A DNA stretch of 6,747 bases, taken from NCBI GenBank assembly GCA_021790855.1, contig JAJYFP010000024.1, forward strand, positions 1-6,747. Direction: 5' to 3'. The stretch's first letter is position 1. Each line of letters starts with the position of its first letter. This document shows, piece after piece, positions 1 through 4,859 of the stretch. Source of the DNA: Actinomycetes bacterium (GTDB lineage: Bacteria > Actinomycetota > Acidimicrobiia > Acidimicrobiales > Acidimicrobiaceae). Both the position numbers and the translations under genes were made by a program. The notes beneath the pieces are model-generated. The model did not search any database. It had not been told where the DNA came from and worked only from the letters and a program-made list of their open reading frames with translations.

Positions 1-38
1 TAGCAAAAGTGGTCTACTTTTTGCACTCGAGAGAGCAA
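1..38 (-). CDS. Possible 5' end of a further gene of the secretion cluster (partial)
   Basis: Downstream of the TrbL-like gene on the minus strand, a frame is open from a TTG at 38-36 to the window edge, with a GTG four codons in at 26-24. An AGAGGGG purine run just before the TTG could act as a ribosome binding site, and the gap to the previous stop is only 8 bases. Only about 12 codons are visible, reading LSRVQKVDHFC, so no function can be assigned. In actinobacterial clusters of this type the TrbL-like gene is usually followed by further transfer genes, which makes a real start here plausible. An open stretch this short could also be chance. Confidence 0.25.
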   Translation of the reverse strand, partial: MLSRVQKVDHFC

Positions 39-46
39 ATTCCCCT

Positions 47-1237
47 CTAGATCCCTCCTTCTTGCTCACCAATGTCGACATTAGCGGTATCGACTTCACG
101 TTGGCTCGTATCGACGCCATACTCTTTCATCAGATTCTCTACCTGTTCATCGGTGGGTTCAACATCAGGGTCCAGCCCATACATGGCTCGAGCGAACGGT
201 GAATACTTCACCGAGCTAACCATCTCATACACAGGTGGAGACCCCTCAAAGGGAGGTAAGTCGACGGCTTCGTTGGAAAATGGTACGTCTGGCCATGGAT
301 CATAGGTCGCCTCTCTGCCACCATCGGATATCACGTTTCCGATAGATCCACTCAGTCGCCTAAGAGATCCGGACACGCCCCCTTCGATTGATGCTGCTAG
401 ATGCAGATCAGCAAGCGGTATCAGTCGGACAACAAGGTAGGGAGATAAAACAGACACGATAAGCATGGCAACGCCAGACAAAAATGTACTCACAACCTCT
501 TGGGATCTCCCTCCCATGGTGCTTTGTTCAACCGCTCCAAGAGAAAGCCAGATACCAAGTAACGCCACGAACTTCACCATCTCAAGAGCAACGACTACCT
601 CAACTGTTCGTCTCAGCCAGGTTCTACCCCAAGGAAACAAGACGCCAATACTAGCTAAAGGAAGAGTCGCGGTCACGAGATAAAGGGCGCCGTTTCTCAG
701 GATTAATTCGAGCCACAGAGCCAACTCTGCAAACACACCCAGGAGAAATAGTAGAGCAACTATGAAGATTGGAATTGACTTAGTGGAGCCTACCCCGGTC
801 GCATAGAGTTGCAAGCGAGAAAAAGTCGTTGCACTTGACTCTAGTGGAGTGCAGATGTACTCCACTAGACCGTTAAAAAGTGCGACGAGAGCTACCCCAC
901 CACTGCCTATGATGGCCACGAGAGGTACCTTTAAAAAAACAACCTTTAACATCTCGGTCAATGAACCACTAACGACAGCAAAGATTAACCCAGCCAACAG
1001 GGCGGGTAGTGCAAGTGCTTTCGCCACTTGGAGAACGTAACCGTACTCCAAGATGAAAAACCTCGCTGTCGGATCAAAGACGGTAGAGGTTCTTACCTCA
1101 GTTCCCAGTGCTCCGATCATCCATACAAAAACCGACTCAAGGCCTTTGTCAAAGGAGTAAGAAAGAGTTCTAAGTAACAGCTTCAAAAAGTAAGTCGCTA
1201 CGCCTGAGAAGATGGAGTCGATCTCAAAGGTCAACAT
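47..1237 (-). CDS. TrbL/VirB6-like polytopic membrane protein of a type IV secretion (conjugation) system
   Basis: This 396-residue protein probably forms part of the inner-membrane channel of a conjugative or type IV secretion machine. Hydrophobic segments lie at about residues 75-92, 102-125, 155-178, 184-203, 215-233 and 250-272. The stretch around 176-233 has the TrbL/VirB6 look: an RNGALYLVTATLPLA helix, a WGRTWLRR basic loop at 203-210, then a long helix. After about residue 290 the protein is hydrophilic, with an acidic and proline-rich tail of about 100 residues. The start is the ATG at 1237-1235, which shares its A with the TGA stop of the upstream small gene, so translation is probably coupled; no Shine-Dalgarno motif is visible. 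The same frame is open upstream to 1549, but that part is rich in Cys, Trp and Arg, not membrane-like, and overlaps the better small gene in another frame. Assignment rests on topology and the central region, not on catalytic residues. Confidence 0.82.
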   Translation of the reverse strand: MLTFEIDSIFSGVATYFLKLLLRTLSYSFDKGLESVFVWMIGALGTEVRTSTVFDPTARFFILEYGYVLQVAKALALPALLAGLIFAVVSGSLTEMLKVVFLKVPLVAIIGSGGVALVALFNGLVEYICTPLESSATTFSRLQLYATGVGSTKSIPIFIVALLFLLGVFAELALWLELILRNGALYLVTATLPLASIGVLFPWGRTWLRRTVEVVVALEMVKFVALLGIWLSLGAVEQSTMGGRSQEVVSTFLSGVAMLIVSVLSPYLVVRLIPLADLHLAASIEGGVSGSLRRLSGSIGNVISDGGREATYDPWPDVPFSNEAVDLPPFEGSPPVYEMVSSVKYSPFARAMYGLDPDVEPTDEQVENLMKEYGVDTSQREVDTANVDIGEQEGGI

Positions 1238-1527
1238 CAGTTGATGCCAAGTCCAAGGTGAAAGAAAAAGTTTATTATGGCGGGCGCCCCTCCGATAAGC
1301 AGAGCGGCAGCACCCGATGCCAATACAGCGCGCCTTCCAAGATAACTTTGTTGATAGTTCTGAGAGTGAGCGCCGATCGCCCAGGTCGCAGCACCAATCA
1401 CAAGACCCACAAGTGCAATAATCAACGCCCACCCCCCAACTCCGTTGGCGAGACTCTGTAGTATCGATCCGCCAGGCAAGGCTGACGGGTTGGGGGACAA
1501 GCTGACATCTAAGAGCATCCTGCTCAC
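1237..1527 (-). CDS. Small two-helix membrane protein, DUF6112-like, probable VirB2/TrbC-type component
   Basis: This 96-residue protein has two hydrophobic helices, at about residues 31-52 and 66-90, joined by a polar loop reading HSQNYQQSYLGRR. The loop and the LPGG motif near residue 17 resemble the actinobacterial DUF6112 family, found in conjugative elements beside TrbL-like and VirB4-like genes. The two-helix hairpin is the topology of VirB2/TrbC pilins, so a pilin-like or channel role is inferred, not shown. The start is the GTG at 1527-1525, because AAGGAGG lies six bases upstream; an ATG at codon 4 is an alternative. The stop overlaps the TrbL-like start (TGATG), so the two genes form an operon. 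No clear signal-peptidase site is visible. Confidence 0.82.
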   Translation of the reverse strand: MSRMLLDVSLSPNPSALPGGSILQSLANGVGGWALIIALVGLVIGAATWAIGAHSQNYQQSYLGRRAVLASGAAALLIGGAPAIINFFFHLGLGIN

Positions 1528-1533
1528 GGTATT

Positions 1534-1540
1534 CCTCCTT
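1534..1540 (-). promoter_or_regulatory. Strong ribosome binding site of the DUF6112-like gene
   Basis: AAGGAGG on the minus strand, six bases before the GTG at 1527. It decides this start and shows that the small frame, rather than the longer overlapping frame, is the translated one. Confidence 0.85.
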
Positions 1541-1561
1541 GAATTTCATTTACTTAACTGC

Positions 1562-1567
1562 ATTATA
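1562..1567 (-). promoter_or_regulatory. Candidate -10 element for the secretion gene pair
   Basis: A perfect TATAAT on the minus strand sits in an A+T-rich stretch, with its 3' end 34 bases before the GTG start of the DUF6112-like gene. The bases 17-18 positions further upstream (gatgga or ggatgg) do not resemble TTGACA. The region is A+T-rich overall, so a chance match is possible. This 162-base divergent region (1528-1689) must hold promoters for both directions. Confidence 0.4.
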
Positions 1568-1599
1568 TATTATTTCATGCTATTTCCATCCTTTTTAAG

Positions 1600-1649
1600 A
1601 CTCTAAGGACTCAGTATCAAGACAGGATTCGAGTCGAGCCTCTTAGAGT
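1600..1649 (+). repeat. Imperfect nested inverted repeat upstream of senX3
   Basis: ACTCTAAG at 1600-1607 pairs perfectly with CTTAGAGT at 1642-1649. Just inside, GACTC at 1608-1612 pairs with GAGTC at 1631-1635, leaving a 6-base bulge (1636-1641) and an 18-base loop. It could be an operator for a dimeric regulator or a structured 5' leader of the senX3 transcript. It is not followed by a T run and stands upstream of a gene, so it is not a terminator for a neighbouring gene. Confidence 0.45.
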
Positions 1650-1677
1650 GATAGCTATGAGATCTAAAGTTGCGATG

Positions 1678-1683
1678 AAGGGG
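1678..1683 (+). promoter_or_regulatory. Ribosome binding site of the SenX3-like kinase gene
   Basis: AAGGGG, six bases before the ATG at 1690. An in-frame TAG stands immediately before this ATG, so the kinase cannot start further upstream. Confidence 0.65.
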
Positions 1684-1689
1684 TTCTAG

Positions 1690-2742
1690 ATGCTTCACGA
1701 TTCGAACCAACGACCTAGTTCTTTAGAACCTTCAGTAAACAAAGTCAAGTACCTAGAGATGACTCTGAACTCGTTGAATCTGGGAGTGGTTGTATGTGAC
1801 TCTAACGGCGAGATCGTCTTTACCAATAATCAGGCGGAGAGGATGTTCTCTACCTCCTATGGTGATGCTCTAGCTGCTAAGGAGTTTCAGGGCCTGATAC
1901 AGGAGGCTGCAAAAGGAAACTATACGAATCAGAACTTTGACCTGTTCGGACCTCCCAAGAGAAGTTTCCTAGCCAAGGCGACGCCGATGATTGAGGATCA
2001 AAAAGTGGTTGGATTTACGGCAACGTTGGAAGACATTTCACTAAAAAAACAGTTAGACGACGTTAGGAGAGACTTTGTGGCTAACGTGTCTCACGAACTC
2101 AAGACCCCAATTGGGGCTATGCAGTTACTAGCTGAGACTATGTCTATCGAAAGTGATCCCGACGTTTTAGCCAGACTTTCTTCTAGGGTAGAAAAAGAAG
2201 CCATCCGATTAGGACGAATTGTCGAAGACCTATTAGATCTGTCCAGAATAGAGTCATCTGGCTCCACCGAGAAACAAAATCAGCTTATCGATCAAGTTAT
2301 CCAAGAGGCCGTATCTCGAGTCTCCACCTCGGCATCACTGAAAGACGTTTCGATAGACATCGTCTTACCTAAAGACATACCCGAGATATCAATGGACGCC
2401 CGCCAGATGATCTCTGCAATATATAATCTCCTTGACAACGCCGTTAAGTACTCGGATCAGAACGATCAAGTTCAGCTTGAAGTCGAAGACTCCGTTGAAT
2501 GGCTGACTCTTGCGGTCAAAGATAACGGTATAGGCATTCCTCCAAGAGACCTAGAGAGGATATTTGAACGGTTTTATCGAGTTGACCAAAACCGTTCAAG
2601 AATTACGGGTGGAACCGGTCTAGGACTCTCTATAGTAAGACACGTGGTAGAAAACCACGAGGGGCGTATAACAGTAGAGTCAGAAGAAGGTAAGGGGTCA
2701 ACCTTCACAGTCTGGCTACCAAAGATGCATGAGGAGAGATGA
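1690..2742 (+). CDS. senX3: SenX3-like sensor histidine kinase, without membrane segments
   Basis: This 350-residue kinase phosphorylates itself on His and passes the phosphate to the response regulator encoded next. A PAS domain spans about residues 24-118 (LGVVVCDSNGEIVFTNNQAE). HisKA follows with the H-box FVANVSHELKTPIGAMQLL and phospho-acceptor H135. The ATPase domain has the N-box YNLLDNAVKYS (N246, N250), the G1 box DNGIGI (278-283), the F-box FERFYR (292-297) and the G2 box GGTGLGLSIV (307-316). All key catalytic residues are present. The H-box and G2 regions match the SenX3 subfamily of the phosphate-starvation system. Mycobacterial SenX3 has two N-terminal membrane helices; here the PAS domain begins almost at once and no helix is visible, and the in-frame TAG directly before the ATG rules out a longer start. 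The signal is therefore probably cytoplasmic or relayed by a partner. The stop overlaps the regX3 start by four bases (ATGA). Confidence 0.9.
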   Translation: MLHDSNQRPSSLEPSVNKVKYLEMTLNSLNLGVVVCDSNGEIVFTNNQAERMFSTSYGDALAAKEFQGLIQEAAKGNYTNQNFDLFGPPKRSFLAKATPMIEDQKVVGFTATLEDISLKKQLDDVRRDFVANVSHELKTPIGAMQLLAETMSIESDPDVLARLSSRVEKEAIRLGRIVEDLLDLSRIESSGSTEKQNQLIDQVIQEAVSRVSTSASLKDVSIDIVLPKDIPEISMDARQMISAIYNLLDNAVKYSDQNDQVQLEVEDSVEWLTLAVKDNGIGIPPRDLERIFERFYRVDQNRSRITGGTGLGLSIVRHVVENHEGRITVESEEGKGSTFTVWLPKMHEER

Positions 2743-3446
2743 CAAGAACCCAGCCCATAGTACTAGTCGCCGAAGATGAAGAGTCTTTCATCGAAGCACT
2801 TACATTAGGCCTAAAACGAGAAGGTTTTCTTGTAGAGGCAGCCCGCGATGGAGAAGAGGCGATACGAAAGTTCGAAGAGTTTAGGCCAGACGTGATTCTG
2901 TTGGACGTCATGCTTCCTCGAAAATCGGGGTTAGATGTCTGCAGAGAGATTCGCTCTAGGTCCAAAGTCCCAATCATAATGGTTACAGCAAAAGCTACAG
3001 AGATCGATACGGTAGTCGGCCTTGAGGTCGGAGCAGACGACTATATATCAAAGCCGTATCGACTAAAAGAGCTAGTTGCAAGGGTTCGAGCTGTGATGAG
3101 AAGAACCCCGAGCGACAACTACGAAGCAAAGATAGAGAACGAGAGTATCGAAGTCGGCGAGATCGTTCTCGATACGTCCAAACATGAGGTACGGGTTCGA
3201 GGAGAAGTTGTCAAAGTTCCGCTAAAGGAGTTCGAACTTCTCGAGTTTCTTATCTCTAATCCCGGACGGGTTTTGACTCGCGAACAGATCATCGACCGGG
3301 TGTGGGGACCATATTACTCAGGGGACACTAAGACACTTGATGTACACATTAAACGTCTCCGTTCCAAGGTCGAGAAGGATCCCTCTGAACCTACGGTGAT
3401 TACGACCGTCAGGGGCCTCGGCTACCGTCTAGAGACATCTCGGTAG
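2739..3446 (+). CDS. regX3: RegX3-like OmpR-family response regulator
   Basis: This 235-residue DNA-binding regulator is the partner of the kinase before it. The receiver domain (about 6-120) has the acidic pair E12/D13, the phosphorylation site D56 (LLDVMLP), the switch residue T83 and K105 in SKPY. The winged-helix output domain (about 135-232) carries PLKEFELLEFL, GRVLTREQIIDRVWG and GDTKTLDVHIKRLRSK, ending in TVRGLGYRLE. EDEES near the start, EIDTVVGLEVGADDY and the KPY motif (instead of the usual KPF) are close to mycobacterial RegX3. By family knowledge it controls genes for phosphate limitation. The ATG lies in an ATGA overlap with the kinase stop and follows GAGGAG, so the two are translationally coupled. 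No key residue is missing. Confidence 0.92.
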   Translation: MTRTQPIVLVAEDEESFIEALTLGLKREGFLVEAARDGEEAIRKFEEFRPDVILLDVMLPRKSGLDVCREIRSRSKVPIIMVTAKATEIDTVVGLEVGADDYISKPYRLKELVARVRAVMRRTPSDNYEAKIENESIEVGEIVLDTSKHEVRVRGEVVKVPLKEFELLEFLISNPGRVLTREQIIDRVWGPYYSGDTKTLDVHIKRLRSKVEKDPSEPTVITTVRGLGYRLETSR

Positions 3447-3455
3447 ACTCTTTGT

Positions 3456-3887
3456 GTGGACAACCCTTTAGAGGCACAGATTCAAGAACTTAGACAACGG
3501 GGAATCAAAGCCACCGTTGCGCGACGTGCAGTACTTGAAGTGCTTCTGGAGGGACCAAGTCACCAAAGCGCTGACGACATAGCAACAAAGGTCTCCTCGC
3601 GCTATCCTGAGATCCATCTTTCTACCGTCTATCGAACCCTCGAAACGCTAGAGAGGATTGGAGCGGTGGACCATGTCCATTTGGGACATGGTCGGGCTGT
3701 CTATCATCTAGGTGACGACCCTCATCAACACCTCGTGTGCGATAGATGCGGTTCGGTCATCGAAGTTCCAAACGAGATCTTTTTGACACTAAATAAAACT
3801 CTTTCGGACAAGTACGGGTTCAAACTACGGCAGAACCACTTCGCTGTGCTCGGACGATGCTCCAGTTGCCAGAGTGTTTCAAGTTGA
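3456..3887 (+). CDS. Fur/Zur-family metal-responsive repressor
   Basis: This 143-residue protein binds DNA as a dimer when loaded with a metal ion. The N-terminal winged helix (about 5-85) includes the recognition segment HLSTVYRTLETLE (54-66). The C-terminal dimer domain has the metal ligands H90 and H92 (DPHQHLVC), H128, and two CxxC pairs, C95/C98 and C135/C138, which in this family hold a structural zinc. The ligands fit Fur and Zur alike, so iron versus zinc sensing cannot be decided from sequence. The protein is slightly short because the usual His-rich C-terminal tail is missing. The chosen start is the GTG at 3456, nine bases after the regX3 stop; no clear Shine-Dalgarno motif is seen, which suggests translation carried over from regX3. 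It probably forms the third gene of the senX3-regX3 operon. It converges on sdhD with a gap of 28 bases and no obvious terminator. Confidence 0.9.
   Translation: MDNPLEAQIQELRQRGIKATVARRAVLEVLLEGPSHQSADDIATKVSSRYPEIHLSTVYRTLETLERIGAVDHVHLGHGRAVYHLGDDPHQHLVCDRCGSVIEVPNEIFLTLNKTLSDKYGFKLRQNHFAVLGRCSSCQSVSS
3669..3693 (+). repeat. Perfect 10-bp inverted repeat inside the fur-like gene
   Basis: GACCATGTCC (3669-3678) and GGACATGGTC (3684-3693) are exact reverse complements around a 5-base loop. The codons give DHVHLGHG in the wing region of the protein. It could form a hairpin in the mRNA. It has no T run and lies mid-gene, so it is not a standard terminator. Repeated His codons (cat) explain part of the symmetry. 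Confidence 0.6.
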
Positions 3888-3915
3888 GGTACCAGTAGTC
3901 AAAGAGTCAATAGTC

Positions 3916-4311
3916 TCATTTAAAGGTGACAATCGTAAGGGTTCCAATGAAAAATAGTACTCCCGATACTCCATACACCGAAGCCTTCACGATCATTCGC
4001 CTTACAGGGGATCTCACGTAGTCATCCATGATGTAGCGCAGTCCATTTGTACCATGGAGAAGTCCAAGAGCCAATAGGAGCCAGTCAAAAACTCGCCAAA
4101 GAGGATTTGACCACCGAGCAGCAACGAAGGCCACTGTCGTAGTTGTCACATCGTGCATAATATGCATGATAAAAAAATGCACTAAGGCTAAGAAGAACAG
4201 AACTATCCCCGAAACTCTCATGAACAACCACGACCAAGTCTCAAAGTTCTGCCGCGGTGAACGTCGTTGAGATCCGTTCTCTATCGAGTCACGCTTGATA
4301 GTCGATGCCAC
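3916..4311 (-). CDS. sdhD: Succinate dehydrogenase membrane anchor subunit SdhD
   Basis: This 131-residue subunit anchors complex II in the cytoplasmic membrane and helps form the quinone and heme sites. Three hydrophobic helices are visible, at about 28-48, 72-93 and 106-128. The first is followed by a His cluster (H45, H50, H53). The second carries DWLLLALGLLHGTNGLRYI, with H86 and the NGLR motif typical of SdhC/SdhD anchors, followed by DDY. The start is the GTG at 4311-4309, with GGGAAGG six bases upstream inside the end of sdhC; only one base separates it from the sdhC stop. SdhA and SdhB, which usually follow, are absent: the next gene downstream is on the other strand. A fumarate reductase anchor is possible, but the SdhC/SdhD pair fits succinate dehydrogenase better. 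Confidence 0.87.
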   Translation of the reverse strand: MASTIKRDSIENGSQRRSPRQNFETWSWLFMRVSGIVLFFLALVHFFIMHIMHDVTTTTVAFVAARWSNPLWRVFDWLLLALGLLHGTNGLRYIMDDYVRSPVRRMIVKASVYGVSGVLFFIGTLTIVTFK

Positions 4312-4312
4312 T

Positions 4313-4687
4313 TCACACCTTCCCAGTAACGAACGGCTTCAATATAAATACTGCACCAACTAGAGTCATAATCACCGCTAGAGAAAGCATAAACAGGAAC
4401 ACGCCCTTCTCATTTTTAATTGCTTTAGGAAAGAAATCAATCATCACTACTCGCAGCCCATTTAGCGCATGATAGAGCAGCGCAAACAATAGGCCAACCT
4501 CGAACAGCCTGAGAAACACGTTTCCGTAAAGCCTATGGATAGAGTTGTAGATATGCGGACTATTGAGTGTCGATACATCCACAATATGAAGAAGTATGAA
4601 CATGAAAACCAAAAAGCCAGTAACTCTATGAAGTACAAAGGCCCACTGCCCAGTCTTCCCCTTGTACATAGTCGATGAGGGACTCAC
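4313..4687 (-). CDS. sdhC: Succinate dehydrogenase cytochrome b subunit SdhC
   Basis: This 124-residue heme-binding membrane subunit of complex II has the family signature LHRVTG at 19-24. In the second helix, LYHALNGLRVVMID (71-84) contains the likely heme ligand H73 and the NGLR motif. Three helices are seen at about 23-40, 59-80 and 97-117. The start chosen is the GTG at 4687-4685: GGAGG at 4697-4693 lies five bases upstream, and the GTG forms a GTGA overlap with the stop of the small gene before it. The frame is open to a TTG at 4717, but that would add ten residues not typical of the family and overlap the small gene by 34 bases. It pairs with sdhD downstream. Confidence 0.88.
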   Translation of the reverse strand: MSPSSTMYKGKTGQWAFVLHRVTGFLVFMFILLHIVDVSTLNSPHIYNSIHRLYGNVFLRLFEVGLLFALLYHALNGLRVVMIDFFPKAIKNEKGVFLFMLSLAVIMTLVGAVFILKPFVTGKV

Positions 4688-4809
4688 TTTGACCTCCGAA
4701 TCCACTTGTCTCCCCAAAGCGTTGTAGAGACAACATAAAGTGCAAAGCCAATCACCACAACTGTAACTACACCGAGCGCTATCGAAAATATCAGTTGAGA
4801 TGTATTCAC
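4684..4809 (-). CDS. 41-residue single-helix membrane protein upstream of sdhC
   Basis: The frame starts at a GTG (4809-4807) and ends in a TGA overlapping the sdhC GTG by four bases. It encodes one strong hydrophobic helix at about residues 5-27 (LIFSIALGVVTVVVIGFALY), followed by a short polar and basic tail (DKWIRRSK). By the positive-inside rule the C-terminus should face the cytoplasm. The Shine-Dalgarno signal is weak (AGG about nine bases before the GTG); a TTG three codons earlier is an alternative. The sdhC ribosome binding site lies within its last codons, an arrangement typical of coupled genes. Its place suggests an accessory subunit or assembly factor of complex II. Mycobacterial complex II has a small single-helix subunit called SdhF, but I cannot show homology from so short a sequence. 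Confidence 0.6.
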   Translation of the reverse strand: MNTSQLIFSIALGVVTVVVIGFALYVVSTTLWGDKWIRRSK

Positions 4810-4832
4810 AACTGCCAACCTAGCGGAAAATC

Positions 4833-4859
4833 TTCATACTGTCTAAACCCAAGTGTCAA
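4833..4859 (-). promoter_or_regulatory. Candidate promoter for the small gene and sdhCD
   Basis: A perfect TTGACA on the minus strand (4859-4854) overlaps the serS stop codon. Fifteen bases on is TATGAA (4838-4833), a four-of-six match to TATAAT. The spacer is shorter than ideal. A transcript would begin near 4826, giving a short leader. Read-through from serS across the 46-base gap is an equally good explanation for expression. Confidence 0.3.

Noticed and set aside
1238..1549. Upstream extension of the TrbL-like frame to an ATG at 1549
   Set aside because: The added 104 residues are rich in Cys, Trp and Arg, unlike a membrane channel, and overlap almost entirely with the DUF6112-like gene, which has a strong ribosome binding site and clear helices.
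1544..1589. Repeated TTTCAT/TTTCCAT units as a Pho-type box for RegX3
   Set aside because: The units are short, in an A+T-rich region, and irregularly spaced (29 and 10 bases), so they do not make a convincing direct-repeat operator.
2705..2977. Minus-strand open frame across the senX3-regX3 junction
   Set aside because: It lies opposite two well-supported genes, is rich in Ser and Arg, and has no recognisable domain; it is a reading-frame shadow.
3888..3915. Terminator between the converging fur-like and sdhD genes
   Set aside because: The 28 bases contain only a short GGTACC palindrome and repeated AGTC units; no stem of useful length or T run is present.
4688..4717. Longer sdhC starting at the TTG at 4717 or the GTG at 4705
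   Set aside because: The GTG at 4687 has a better-spaced GGAGG and a GTGA overlap with the small upstream gene, and it gives a more typical N-terminus.
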